Part shown: positions 8,357 to 17,281 of the stretch, in pieces
How positions within the stretch are numbered: position 1 is the stretch's first letter
Layout: the number at the start of each line of letters is the position of its first letter
Assembly (NCBI GenBank): GCA_016125075.1
Contig: WGMO01000021.1
Coordinates: 1-64,000 of the forward strand
Origin: Terrimonas sp.
GTDB lineage: Bacteria; Bacteroidota; Bacteroidia; Chitinophagales; Chitinophagaceae
Direction: 5' to 3'
DNA: 64,000 nucleotides
Program-made: the position numbers and the translations under genes
The notes under the pieces: model-generated
What the model was told of the DNA's origin: nothing
Databases searched by the model: none
What the model saw: the letters and a program-made list of their open reading frames with translations, nothing else

Positions 8357-9319
8357 ATGAAAAAGTTAATCCTTATTGTATGCATGGCCACGGGCTTCCT
8401 GGCAGCCTGTAAGGAAAAAAAGAAACCGTCCCTTTCGGGCGAAGAACCGGTGGAAAAGGTTGATTTCCTGGAGGCATATTCCCTCAAAAAAACACCGTTG
8501 GAATTCAATCAAAGCATCCTGAACAGCAGGGAGAATGATTCTTTCCGGATCAGTAAGAAAGTATTTACCCAGTTTATACCGGACTCGGTTTTGGATAAAA
8601 TTTCCGGGAAAGCAGCAAAGCCAAAGATCTTTCCGCTGGCCAGGGTTGTATCGCCCGACGACGAAACCTACCTCTTCAGCAAAATTGTATTACCCGGAAA
8701 GAACCATATCCTGGTATCCTGTTTTGATAAAAAACAGCAATACGGGGGATCCCTGGATTTGATACAACCGGTAAAAAGCAGTGCTTATGAAGAAACAGGA
8801 GGGGTTGATGCGCGCTTCGCGTTTTACCGGACGGTCAAAATGAAAAAGCCGGATGGCAGTACGGCCGAAGGAAGGGATGTTTTTTCCTTTGATGCCGAAA
8901 CAAAAAGTTTTCAGCTGATCATGACGGATCCTGTTGAAGACAGGATAACTGAACTGATCAACCCTATTGACAGTTTACCCGTGAAAAGTAAATTTGCCGC
9001 TGACTATACGAAGGGTAAAATGAATTTGGTGTCCATCCGGGATGCCGCGCGGTCGGGAAGGATCCTCTTTTTTATTCATCTTGAACAGAACAATGGCACC
9101 TGTACAGGAGAACTCAGGGGGGAGGCGAAATTCATTTCTCCAACAAAAGCCGTCTATACAAAACCAGGCGATGTTTGTCAACTGGAATTTATTTTCACGA
9201 CTTCTTCCGTCAGCTTAAAAGAATTGGCGGCCTGTGGCAACTGGAGAGGTGTTCAATGTTCCTTTGACGGAAGTTTTGCAAAAAAGAAAAAGATGGTAAC
9301 CGGAAAAAAGAAAAAATGA
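8357..9319 (+). CDS. Hypothetical lipoprotein
   Basis: This 320-residue protein has a lipoprotein signal peptide (hydrophobic residues 4-16, lipobox LAAC with Cys at 18), so it should be anchored in the cell envelope. The mature part has no motif I recognise. It is rich in Lys and ends in a basic tail (KKKKMVTGKKKK). It is monocistronic between mntR and the phosphorylase-like gene. Function unknown. Confidence 0.7.
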   Translation: MKKLILIVCMATGFLAACKEKKKPSLSGEEPVEKVDFLEAYSLKKTPLEFNQSILNSRENDSFRISKKVFTQFIPDSVLDKISGKAAKPKIFPLARVVSPDDETYLFSKIVLPGKNHILVSCFDKKQQYGGSLDLIQPVKSSAYEETGGVDARFAFYRTVKMKKPDGSTAEGRDVFSFDAETKSFQLIMTDPVEDRITELINPIDSLPVKSKFAADYTKGKMNLVSIRDAARSGRILFFIHLEQNNGTCTGELRGEAKFISPTKAVYTKPGDVCQLEFIFTTSSVSLKELAACGNWRGVQCSFDGSFAKKKKMVTGKKKK

Positions 9320-9465
9320 GTTACGAACAACTGTTAATTTGTTGATGATCGCAAACTGCATTTTGTTTATTTTCCGGAAAGAAATGATTCCCGTCAAAAA
9401 TTAAGATAACATATTTTCAGATTTTGCTATTATATTGCGACCTCATCGTGTAAAAAAAACACATC

Positions 9466-11121
9466 ATGAGTTTCAGACATTTTAAAGTTCCGTACCCCGT
9501 TGATGATCGATATGCCAAAAAGATTGCTTACTTCTCCATGGAATTTGGTGTTCATCAGCCCCTCAAGATCTACAGTGGTGGTTTGGGTTTTCTGGCCGGT
9601 TCCCATATGCGCAGTGCCTATGAGTTAAGGCAAAATATGATTGGCATTGGCATTCTCTGGAAATATGGGTATTATGACCAGGCCCGCAACCAGGACCAGA
9701 CCTTGCAGGTGACCTGGATGGAAAAGAACTTCAGTTTCCTGGAAGATACCGGTATCAAATTTCAGATCAATGTTCATGAACACCCGGTTTGGGTGAAAGC
9801 GTATTATCTCAACCCCGAGACCTTTAAAACGGCCCCGCTTTTCCTGCTCTCCACGGATATCCCGGAAAACGATTATGTTTCACAAACGATCACCCACCGG
9901 TTATATGATGCCAATGTGGCCACCAAGGTCGCCCAGTTTATACTGCTGGGCGTCGGCGGCGCCAAACTGGTGGATGAACTCAATTATAATCCCGATCTCT
10001 ATCACCTGAATGAAGCGCACGGTTTGTCTTCTGCTTTTTATTTATATAAGAAGTACAATAACAATATCGGGGAGGTCAGGAAAAAACTTGTGTTCACCAC
10101 CCATACACCGGAAGAGGCCGGTAACGAGAAACATGATATTTTCCTTTGCCATAAAATGAGTTATTTCTGCGGTCTTGATGTTGATGCCGTAAAAAAACTG
10201 ACCGGTAATGACGATAACATGTTCAATCACTCGCTGGCAGCCCTTCGGTTTGCCAAACTTGCCAATGGGGTATCGCAACTGCATGGCGTGGTATCGCGCG
10301 AAATGTGGGGGAAATATGATCATATCTGTCCGATCATTTCGATCACCAATGCCCAGAATTGGCGGTATTGGGCCGATAAACAATTATACAAGTTCAGTGA
10401 AGAAGGCAATGATTGGGGCTTTGACGACCGGAAAAAATATTTGAAGAAAAGGGCATTTGAGATCGTAGCCGACCAGACCGGAAAATTGTTTGACCCCAAT
10501 GTATTTACCATTGTGTGGGCACGCCGTTTTGCCGGTTATAAGCGGGCGGGGCTGATCACATCCGATACGGAAAGGTTTGAACGCCTGCTGTCTGACACAA
10601 AATTCCCGGTTCAGATTATTTGGGCAGGTAAACCTTATCCACTGGATTACCCGGCAATTTCAGAATTCAACAGCCTGGTACACCTGAGTAAGAAATACAA
10701 AAATGTTGCCGTATTAATCGGGTATGAACTGGCCCTTTCAAAACGCATGAAGCAGGCCGCTGATATCTGGTTAAATAATCCCCGGGTCCCCCGCGAAGCA
10801 TCCGGTACCAGTGGCATGACGGCATCGATGAACGGGGCGGTTAATTTTTCTACCGATGACGGCTGGATTCCGGAATTCATCAACCATGGCAATAATGGTT
10901 TTGTGGTGCCAAAAGCGGACTATGGAAAAATGTCAGTCCAGGAGCAGGACCAGTACGACCTGGACAAGATGTATGAGATCCTCGAAAATGAGATATTGCC
11001 CATTTACTATAATGACCATGATACCTGGCGTCAGATTACCAAAAATGGAATGAGGGACGTAAGGTTCCAGTTTGAAAGCAACCGCATGGCCCATGAGTAT
11101 TATGAATTACTCTATAAATAG
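9466..11121 (+). CDS. glgP: Alpha-glucan phosphorylase-like protein (GT35), PLP lysine replaced
   Basis: The 551-residue protein resembles the short alpha-glucan phosphorylase family. It has HLNEAHGLSSAF, the THTPEEAGNEKHD loop (catalytic-His region), RRFAGYKRA (the phosphate-site Arg/Lys) and EASGTSGMTASMNG. In characterised phosphorylases the last motif reads SGTxxMK, with Lys binding pyridoxal phosphate; here Thr452 takes its place (codon ACG at 10819). It either lost phosphorolysis or uses another mechanism, perhaps acting as a glucosyltransferase. A GH13 amylase lies 1.4 kb away, consistent with glycogen metabolism. The symbol reflects homology, not proven activity. Confidence 0.8.
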   Translation: MSFRHFKVPYPVDDRYAKKIAYFSMEFGVHQPLKIYSGGLGFLAGSHMRSAYELRQNMIGIGILWKYGYYDQARNQDQTLQVTWMEKNFSFLEDTGIKFQINVHEHPVWVKAYYLNPETFKTAPLFLLSTDIPENDYVSQTITHRLYDANVATKVAQFILLGVGGAKLVDELNYNPDLYHLNEAHGLSSAFYLYKKYNNNIGEVRKKLVFTTHTPEEAGNEKHDIFLCHKMSYFCGLDVDAVKKLTGNDDNMFNHSLAALRFAKLANGVSQLHGVVSREMWGKYDHICPIISITNAQNWRYWADKQLYKFSEEGNDWGFDDRKKYLKKRAFEIVADQTGKLFDPNVFTIVWARRFAGYKRAGLITSDTERFERLLSDTKFPVQIIWAGKPYPLDYPAISEFNSLVHLSKKYKNVAVLIGYELALSKRMKQAADIWLNNPRVPREASGTSGMTASMNGAVNFSTDDGWIPEFINHGNNGFVVPKADYGKMSVQEQDQYDLDKMYEILENEILPIYYNDHDTWRQITKNGMRDVRFQFESNRMAHEYYELLYK

Positions 11122-11140
11122 GGCTTCGTAAATTATACAA

Positions 11141-11176
11141 AAAAGAAGAGGAGGGAATGCCCTCCTCTTCTTTTTT
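11141..11176. terminator. Bidirectional terminator between glgP and ispH
   Basis: A perfect 15-bp stem (AAAAGAAGAGGAGGG at 11141-11155 with its complement at 11160-11174) surrounds a 4-base loop and has T runs on both outgoing strands. It separates two convergent genes. Confidence 0.88.
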
Positions 11177-11223
11177 GAACCTTTTGTAATTCCACTGTAC
11201 GTACCGGGCATTCATGGAATGCT

Positions 11224-12450
11224 TTACTGGAATTGTGCTATCATTTTTTCCAGTGGCAGGCTGATATCAAAATAGGATGTTATTTTTTCAATCACCTTTT
11301 CTACGATCGCATCAGGACAGGAAGCTCCGCTGGTGAGCAGGATTTGGACGGTTTCTTTTTCCGGCAGGAAACCAGGGGTAACCCGTTCCTTTTTTAGATG
11401 AAAATCATAATGGCTGATGGCTTTCGCTGATAAGATTTTATCTTCATTACTGATGAAATAGGTGGGTAGTCTTTCTTCGCATAATTCAACGAGATGCGAT
11501 GTGTTGGAAGAATTATATCCCCCGACTACGATGGCAAGATCGGCTTTCGCTTCCAAAAGCCCTTTTACTGCTGTCTGGTTATCATGGGTGGCATAACATA
11601 ATGTGTCGCGGGTGTCGGCAAACCTTTCGGCAACAGCAGCCCCCGATAAGTTAAAATGCCGGATAATTACATCTTTCAGGTAATCTGCAATGGCCTGGGT
11701 ATCGCTGGCCAGCATCGTTGTCTGGTTGACCACTCCGATCTTCTGCAGGTCCCTGCCCACATCAAAACCCTTTGAATACTGTCCCTTGAAACTTTCATAA
11801 AACGAAGCAGGATCTTTTTCTCCCGTGATGTACTTTGATAATTCCTGCGTTTGGGCCATATCGCGAACAATAACGGAGGCATTATGAAATGCCGCGTGTG
11901 AAAAAGTTGCCCTTGTTTCTTCATGACCGGGTTTACCATGTATGATTATCGTATAATCGTTGCTGGCAATTTGTGCTGACCGGTTCCAAACTTTTTCCAC
12001 AAAGGGACAGGTTGTGTTAAATTTTTCAACGGGGATGCCAATATCTTTTAATTGCTGTTCAATTTCAAGCGTGGTGCCAAAGGCCGGGATCAGGACAATA
12101 TCCTCTCCGGTCAACGAATCAAAGGGTATCAGCTGATGTCCATGGGTGTCCTGGAGAAAGTGGATGCCATGCGATTGCAGGTCGGCATTGACCTGTGGAT
12201 TATGGATCATTTCACTGAGCAGGTAAATTCTTTTACCGGGATGCTCTTCAAGGGTCCTGAACGCGATTTCAATGGCATTCTCCACACCATAACAGAATCC
12301 GAAATGCCGGGCAAGGAATATCTGAACCGGGCCAAAGTCAAGCAGGGTAGGCGAGAAGTCTTTTTTCATCTTATCCATCTCTTTCCGCTTTTTTTTAATA
12401 GCGGAGATCAGCGGACTTCTGTATATAATGGGAACTTGAAAACTTTTCAT
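11224..12450 (-). CDS. ispH: 4-hydroxy-3-methylbut-2-enyl diphosphate reductase
   Basis: The 408-residue [4Fe-4S] enzyme performs the last step of the MEP pathway, reducing HMBPP to IPP and DMAPP. The three cluster cysteines are in GFCYGVENA, TTCPFVEKV and SGASCPD. A longer reading frame starts at 12567, but the family in this group begins MKSFxVPIIYRSPLI, which fixes the ATG at 12450. The protein is longer than E. coli IspH (316), as usual in Bacteroidota. It is divergent from the GH13 gene, with 109 bases between starts. Confidence 0.95.
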   Translation of the reverse strand: MKSFQVPIIYRSPLISAIKKKRKEMDKMKKDFSPTLLDFGPVQIFLARHFGFCYGVENAIEIAFRTLEEHPGKRIYLLSEMIHNPQVNADLQSHGIHFLQDTHGHQLIPFDSLTGEDIVLIPAFGTTLEIEQQLKDIGIPVEKFNTTCPFVEKVWNRSAQIASNDYTIIIHGKPGHEETRATFSHAAFHNASVIVRDMAQTQELSKYITGEKDPASFYESFKGQYSKGFDVGRDLQKIGVVNQTTMLASDTQAIADYLKDVIIRHFNLSGAAVAERFADTRDTLCYATHDNQTAVKGLLEAKADLAIVVGGYNSSNTSHLVELCEERLPTYFISNEDKILSAKAISHYDFHLKKERVTPGFLPEKETVQILLTSGASCPDAIVEKVIEKITSYFDISLPLEKMIAQFQ

Positions 12451-12559
12451 GATCTCAATAATGGCTGTAGTCGAAATTAGTTCGCAAGTTACCGATTTTA
12501 TTTTCCCATATTTGAGGCTTATCAGTATTTTCACGCTAAACCACCCTGTAGCACCGCAT

Positions 12560-13849
12560 ATGAACAAGGTTTGTCAAACACCCGACTGGGTTCGTCATAC
12601 AAATGTTTATGAAGTCAATCTCCGGCAATATTCCGGGCCGGGAACGATCAAGGCTTTTGAAAAAGAATTACCCCGTTTGCAGAAAATGGGGGTAACCACA
12701 TTATGGTTCATGCCCCTGACGCCCATCGCACAGAAAAACAAGAAAGGTTCCATGGGTAGTTATTACGCCTGTTCCGATTATACAGATGTGAGCCAAGAAT
12801 TCGGTACCCTGCAGGATTTCCACGGGCTGGTGCAGCAGGCGCATGCCTTTGGGTTTAAGGTAATCCTTGACTGGGTGGCGAATCATACCGGCTGGGACCA
12901 TGTTTGGACAGTCGAACATCCGGAATGGTATGAAAAAGATGCGGTTTCGGGTGATTTCAAGAAAGCTTCGGGGATGGACGATATTATTGAATTGGATTTT
13001 TCCAATCCCGAAATGCGAAAAGCCATGATCGGGGCCATGCAATTTTGGGTGCGGGAATGTGATATTGATGGATTCAGGTGTGACCTTGCCGCCTGGGTGG
13101 AACTTTTCTTCTGGCAGGAAGCGAGGCCGATAGTGGATGCCATCAAACCCCTTTTCTGGCTCGGGGAATTTGATGAATTCGAAAATCCGGATTATATGAC
13201 GGTTTTTGACGCCTCCTATTCCTGGGCATGGATGCATAAAACCCGTGATTTTTATCAACACAGGCTACCCTTATATGAGTTGGATCCTATCCTGGATGGT
13301 TATCATCGGGCTGCTCAAAACGGTTCCATGCAGATATGGTTCACGACCAATCATGATGAGAACAGCTGGAATGGTACCGAATATGATAAATATGGTGACC
13401 TTGCCCCGGCCCTGGCGGTATTCAGTTTTACCTGGAGCGGCATCCCGCTTATCTATAGCGGCCAGGAATTGCCGAACAGGAAAAAACTGGCCTTTTTTGA
13501 AAAAGATCCAATCGAATGGACAGGCGTATATGCGCTCGAAGATTTTTACAGGACCCTGCTCCACCTGCATACTTCACATCCGGCCCTGGCAGCCGGGGAT
13601 ATAGATACCCTTCCCATGCGGTTTTCCACTACGGTCAATGATAAAGTTTATGCCTATGCAAGGAAAAGCGGTGACCGCGAACTGCTTGTGATCATCAATT
13701 TTTCAGATCACGCAGGCCTGGCCCTGCAATTGAATGATGACCGGGTTTCAGGACGATACCTGGACATTTTTTCAGGACAGGAAAAGGATTTTGATACGGA
13801 CGGTTCCCTGGTTTTAAATGCATGGGGTTATGCGGTATATGTAAAATAA
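12560..13849 (+). CDS. Alpha-amylase family glycoside hydrolase (GH13)
   Basis: This 429-residue cytoplasmic enzyme (no signal peptide) is predicted to cleave or rearrange alpha-1,4-glucans. The four GH13 regions are present: DWVANHTGWDH (104-114), GFRCD with nucleophile D175, GEFDEF with acid/base E203, and TNHDENSW with D266. A C-terminal beta domain follows. The ATG at 12560 is chosen because the upstream in-frame extension overlaps the divergent ispH start and is not GH13-like. Likely partner of the nearby phosphorylase-like protein in intracellular glucan turnover. Confidence 0.88.
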   Translation: MNKVCQTPDWVRHTNVYEVNLRQYSGPGTIKAFEKELPRLQKMGVTTLWFMPLTPIAQKNKKGSMGSYYACSDYTDVSQEFGTLQDFHGLVQQAHAFGFKVILDWVANHTGWDHVWTVEHPEWYEKDAVSGDFKKASGMDDIIELDFSNPEMRKAMIGAMQFWVRECDIDGFRCDLAAWVELFFWQEARPIVDAIKPLFWLGEFDEFENPDYMTVFDASYSWAWMHKTRDFYQHRLPLYELDPILDGYHRAAQNGSMQIWFTTNHDENSWNGTEYDKYGDLAPALAVFSFTWSGIPLIYSGQELPNRKKLAFFEKDPIEWTGVYALEDFYRTLLHLHTSHPALAAGDIDTLPMRFSTTVNDKVYAYARKSGDRELLVIINFSDHAGLALQLNDDRVSGRYLDIFSGQEKDFDTDGSLVLNAWGYAVYVK

Positions 13850-13877
13850 AAAAGCCGGTATACTGTTATACCGGCTT
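13847..13877. terminator. Bidirectional terminator between GH13 gene and degP
   Basis: AAGCCGGTATA (13852-13862) and TATACCGGCTT (13867-13877) form a perfect 11-bp stem with a 4-base loop. On the minus strand it is followed by a T-rich run, so it ends degP. It probably also ends the convergent amylase transcript. Confidence 0.82.
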
Positions 13878-13896
13878 CATGCTATAAACTGAGCGA

Positions 13897-15417
13897 TTAA
13901 TCTTCATTCAATTTTACAGGATAAGTATACTGGCCATCGTAACCCGGGTATACGCCCTCCAACTGGAAAGCATTGCTGAAGTTATTCAGGATCCTGGTCA
14001 GTTCATCAATATTCTTGATGGGTCTGCCATTCACACTGGTGATGATAAATCCTTCTTCCATTCTTGAACGACTGATGGGGCCACCTTTATAGATCTGCTT
14101 GACTTCCACACCGCCATCAATACCCAGCTTTGCAGCTTTTTTGCTGTCTACCGTCACTAATTCTGCGCCTATCTTATCGGCAATGTTGGAGGTGTTCACC
14201 ACATCAAAATTCCCGGCCTTGGCTTTTAAGGCCACACTGGTGGTGTATTCTTTTCCGCCGCGTTTATAAGAAATGGAAATCTTATCACCAGGTCTGAAAC
14301 TGGCTACCTGGGCGCTCATTTCTGAACCGCTGGATACGGGTTCATTATTCACCTTGGTAATGATATCACCTTTCTTAATTCCAGCCGATACCGCTGCACC
14401 ATCGGGGGATACACCGGACACATATACTCCTTCTCCATCTTTGATGCCCAGTTCTTTCATCTGGTCTTCGGTAAGATCGCCGGAAGGATATTGAATACCG
14501 ATATAGCCTCTTTGCACATCACCATATTCGATAATATCATTGACAATCTTTTTAACCAGTTTGACAGGAATGGCAAATGAATAACCTGCATAGGTACCGC
14601 TGGGTGCCAGGATCGCTGAATTGATACCGATCAGCTGACCGGAAGTATTGACTAAGGCTCCTCCGCTATTACCCTGGTTGACTGCTGCGTCGGTCTGGAT
14701 AAATGATTCGATGGGGGTATTGCTCTGGCGGCTGTTGATACCGATGGTACGGCCTTTAGCACTGATGATACCGGCAGTAACAGTTGTCTCCAGCGTAAGC
14801 GGATACCCTACAGCCAGAACCCACTGACCCAGTTTCACATCATCAGAATCACCGTAAATCATATAAGGCAGGCTGGTAGCGTCTATCTTTAATACCGCCA
14901 GGTCACTGCTCGGATCACGGCCGATTAACCGGGCTTTATAGGTTTTCTTATTATGGAGGGTAACCGTAATCTCTTCTGCAACCCCGCCTTTCTGGTCGTC
15001 GATCACGTGGTTGTTGGTTACGATATATCCGTCATCACTGATCAGTACGCCACTGCCCGAAGCTCTTTGTTCCGGGATGATCTGGGGACCAAAATCAAAG
15101 AACTGATCAAAAAGATCGTCAAACATTCCTCCCCTCCGTTGACGGGGTATATCATTGCTCACTTTTTGAGCGGGTATCTTTGTCTTGATATGAACAACAG
15201 CCTGCACCGCAGTACTGGCTGCCTGGGTAAAATCGATAGGGGCCCCGATATCGCCAACCTTACCGTCAAAAAAACCTGCATAATTGGCAGGAAGTTTTCC
15301 ATTGGCTGACTGAAGCGTATAGGTCCTGTTGGGTGCAAATCTGTTATAACCCCATACACTTGCAATTGCTGAAATGCTGCTGACTGCTACAATCAGAAGT
15401 ATTTGTTTCCATTTCAT
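13897..15417 (-). CDS. degP: Periplasmic serine protease, DegP/HtrA family
   Basis: This 506-residue envelope quality-control protease has an N-terminal signal or anchor segment (about 5-24) and a trypsin-like domain with intact triad H137 (TNNHVID), D172 (SDLAVLKID) and S251 (NQGNSGGAL). Two PDZ domains follow (about 295-395 and 405-500). The domain order matches Do-type proteases. It is monocistronic. Confidence 0.95.
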   Translation of the reverse strand: MKWKQILLIVAVSSISAIASVWGYNRFAPNRTYTLQSANGKLPANYAGFFDGKVGDIGAPIDFTQAASTAVQAVVHIKTKIPAQKVSNDIPRQRRGGMFDDLFDQFFDFGPQIIPEQRASGSGVLISDDGYIVTNNHVIDDQKGGVAEEITVTLHNKKTYKARLIGRDPSSDLAVLKIDATSLPYMIYGDSDDVKLGQWVLAVGYPLTLETTVTAGIISAKGRTIGINSRQSNTPIESFIQTDAAVNQGNSGGALVNTSGQLIGINSAILAPSGTYAGYSFAIPVKLVKKIVNDIIEYGDVQRGYIGIQYPSGDLTEDQMKELGIKDGEGVYVSGVSPDGAAVSAGIKKGDIITKVNNEPVSSGSEMSAQVASFRPGDKISISYKRGGKEYTTSVALKAKAGNFDVVNTSNIADKIGAELVTVDSKKAAKLGIDGGVEVKQIYKGGPISRSRMEEGFIITSVNGRPIKNIDELTRILNNFSNAFQLEGVYPGYDGQYTYPVKLNED

Positions 15418-15581
15418 GGTAGATTAAAATTTAGGTTTATTTATGTTGATCAAAATCTATGCCTCTACAAAGTAACAAAGACATTTTTTCAAAAGGTATG
15501 ACAAAACTTTAGTTTAACAAATCATTTACTAAGGTCTTCGTATTTCATGACAAATCTATAACAAATGTTCAGGGCAAGGGT

Positions 15582-16586
15582 TCACTGGCCCAGGGATAGC
15601 AGGAAAGAGAGTGTATCCACCCCGTCTGCATATTCATGCACTGTTGGTCGTTGGGCCTGTCCAAAGGGAACAGATCCATGTCCAACAATACATTGGAGAT
15701 CGTCCAGGTTCGTAAGTGCATCGTCAACGCTGGCCCTGTTTTCATAATATTCGAAATGTAATTCGCTGATCGGGGAGAATACGGATTTTTCTTCTACGAG
15801 GATAATGGAACCGTTGGTCATGTAAAACCGGTTATTCAGGATCAGGATCGCCAGGTTATAATCGTAATTGTTTTTGTATTTGCCATGGTCTTCAAACCAG
15901 GCATATTTTTTAAAGGCTTCCAGGAGAGGAATAAAGTCATAGCCCGACGGTACATAGATCTTGGTAACGTTCCTGCATCCCAGCCCAAAATAGAGATGAA
16001 TATCATCAGCGAGGCCTTCCAGTTCCCGGGCGGTTTCATTTCCTTCCAGGATGGCGACCGATGTCCGGTTTCTCCGGATGATATTCGGATATTTTCCAAA
16101 ATAATATTCAAAATACCGGGAAGAATTATTGCTGCCGGTTGCGATATAGGCATCACAAGCTTTCAGCATGTCTTCGAAACGGATCATTTCCCCGGCTTTT
16201 TCCTCCCAGCTGACCAGTTTCTCAGCAAGATGTTCTATCAAAACGGCATCTTTTGAAGATTTCTTTATCACGGACCGGTTCCCGGAGATGAACACAGAGA
16301 GGAAATCATGAAATCCCACCAGGGGAATATTGCCCGCCATCACAATGCCTACAGCTGCGGGTGACCGGTTTTCTTTTTCGAGGTGGTAATGGCTTACCCA
16401 GTCTTCCAGCACTGCCCTTTGTAAGAAATTCTCATGGATATTGGAAACCGCTGTATCGATAAAACCGGGAACAAACCACCCATTGGCATAGTAGGCTTTT
16501 TCCCTGGCGGCTGCCCATTCCGGATCTCCGGATATGATATATTCACCGAGCCTGACTAATAATTCTATGCGATTGTTTAAATTCAT
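15582..16586 (-). CDS. LuxC-like acyl-CoA reductase
   Basis: The 334-residue protein is an aldehyde-dehydrogenase-fold acyl-CoA reductase related to LuxC, forming a fatty aldehyde from acyl-CoA with NADPH. Visible signatures are MAGNIPLVGFHDFLSVFISG, the ATGSNNSSRYFEYYF nucleotide region, and the putative catalytic Cys in FGLGCRNVTK. No luciferase genes are nearby, so the role is presumably aldehyde or lipid metabolism. It is divergent from a ferredoxin gene, and the two may be functionally linked. Confidence 0.8.
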   Translation of the reverse strand: MNLNNRIELLVRLGEYIISGDPEWAAAREKAYYANGWFVPGFIDTAVSNIHENFLQRAVLEDWVSHYHLEKENRSPAAVGIVMAGNIPLVGFHDFLSVFISGNRSVIKKSSKDAVLIEHLAEKLVSWEEKAGEMIRFEDMLKACDAYIATGSNNSSRYFEYYFGKYPNIIRRNRTSVAILEGNETARELEGLADDIHLYFGLGCRNVTKIYVPSGYDFIPLLEAFKKYAWFEDHGKYKNNYDYNLAILILNNRFYMTNGSIILVEEKSVFSPISELHFEYYENRASVDDALTNLDDLQCIVGHGSVPFGQAQRPTVHEYADGVDTLSFLLSLGQ

Positions 16587-16608
16587 TTTTATATTTATAA
16601 TGGAGTTT

Positions 16609-16616
16609 TATATTTG
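16609..16616 (+). promoter_or_regulatory. -7 element of the ferredoxin gene
   Basis: TATATTTG lies 45 bases before the ferredoxin ATG. The -33 region is only a T run near 16586-16590, so support is moderate. Confidence 0.45.
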
Positions 16617-16661
16617 TATAAGTTTCAAAATTCGTCATTCCAAAATTTAAAATCAAAAGAT

Positions 16662-17009
16662 ATGGCAATCAAGATCACCGAAGAATGTATTAATTGCGGT
16701 GCCTGCGAACCTGAATGTCCCAATAATGCAATTTACGAGGGAGGGGTTGAATGGGCCATTGCAGACGGCACCACTGTAAAAGGATCCTTTACTTTGATGG
16801 ATGGTACCGTTGTGGAAGCTGACCAGAAGAACGAACCCATTGCTACCGATATTTACTTTATCGTGCCCAACAAGTGCACCGAATGCCAGGGTTTTCATGA
16901 AGAGCCCCAGTGTGCGGCCGTATGCCCGGTTGATTGCTGTGTTCCGGATGAAATGTACCAGGAAACGGTTGACCAGCTGATGGCCAAGAAGGAGAAAATG
17001 CACATTTAA
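16662..17009 (+). CDS. 2[4Fe-4S] ferredoxin, long-loop type
   Basis: The 115-residue electron carrier has cluster I ligands C9-C12-C15-C19 (CINCGACEPECP). The second motif is C72-x2-C75-x8-C84-x3-C88, i.e. the Alvin-like type with extra residues between ligands and a further CC at 92-93. A 50-residue insertion separates the two motifs. The ATG at 16662 (MAIKITEEC) is chosen because the in-frame extension upstream is not ferredoxin-like. Confidence 0.93.
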   Translation: MAIKITEECINCGACEPECPNNAIYEGGVEWAIADGTTVKGSFTLMDGTVVEADQKNEPIATDIYFIVPNKCTECQGFHEEPQCAAVCPVDCCVPDEMYQETVDQLMAKKEKMHI

Positions 17010-17034
17010 TTGTGGAAAATTATTAGTCCCAGGA

Positions 17035-17056
17035 CCGGGTTTGCCCGGAATTTTTT
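17035..17056 (+). terminator. Terminator of the ferredoxin gene
   Basis: CCGGG (17035-17039) and CCCGG (17044-17048) form a short GC stem with a TTTG loop, followed by AA and six T. Confidence 0.75.
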
Positions 17057-17077
17057 ACTAACTTGAGCATATACAAA

Positions 17078-17160
17078 AACAGTCTTTGACTGTTCCATTC
17101 TGGCGGGTGATATTTCCCGTCGTAAAAAGGTGAAGGAAGTAGATGGCCTTCACCTTTCTT
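17078..17160 (+). other. Three consecutive hairpins upstream of ddl; possible structured RNA
   Basis: Hairpin 1 is AACAGTC-TTT-GACTGTT (17078-17094, perfect). Hairpin 2 pairs 17101-17107 with 17116-17122 (7 bp with G-U). Hairpin 3 pairs AAGGTGAAGG (17127-17136) with CCTTCACCTT (17147-17156), perfect 10 bp, then TCTT. The block lies between the ferredoxin terminator and the ddl promoter, so it would be a separate small RNA or part of a longer leader. No known RNA family recognised. Confidence 0.4.
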
Positions 17161-17182
17161 ATTAAAGCTGTTAAAATTGCCC

Positions 17183-17210
17183 TTGTTTCCCCTTTCAGAA
17201 AATAACTTTG
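17183..17210 (+). promoter_or_regulatory. Promoter of the ddl operon
   Basis: TTG (17183-17185), 17 bases, TAACTTTG (17203-17210). Transcription would begin near 17216, giving a leader of about 65 nt before the ddl ATG at 17282. Confidence 0.65.
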
Positions 17211-17281
17211 ATAAATAGCCGTTTGATTTTTTCAGAATAGCAGGATTTTAAGAATATTTGCTCTTTAATGCTCAATCCTAC

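Noticed and set aside
12449-12567. Longer N-termini for both ispH and the GH13 amylase, which would make the two divergent genes overlap
   Set aside because: Neither extension resembles its family, and each family start (MKSFxVPIIYRS for IspH at 12450; 12560 for the amylase) leaves a normal intergenic region.
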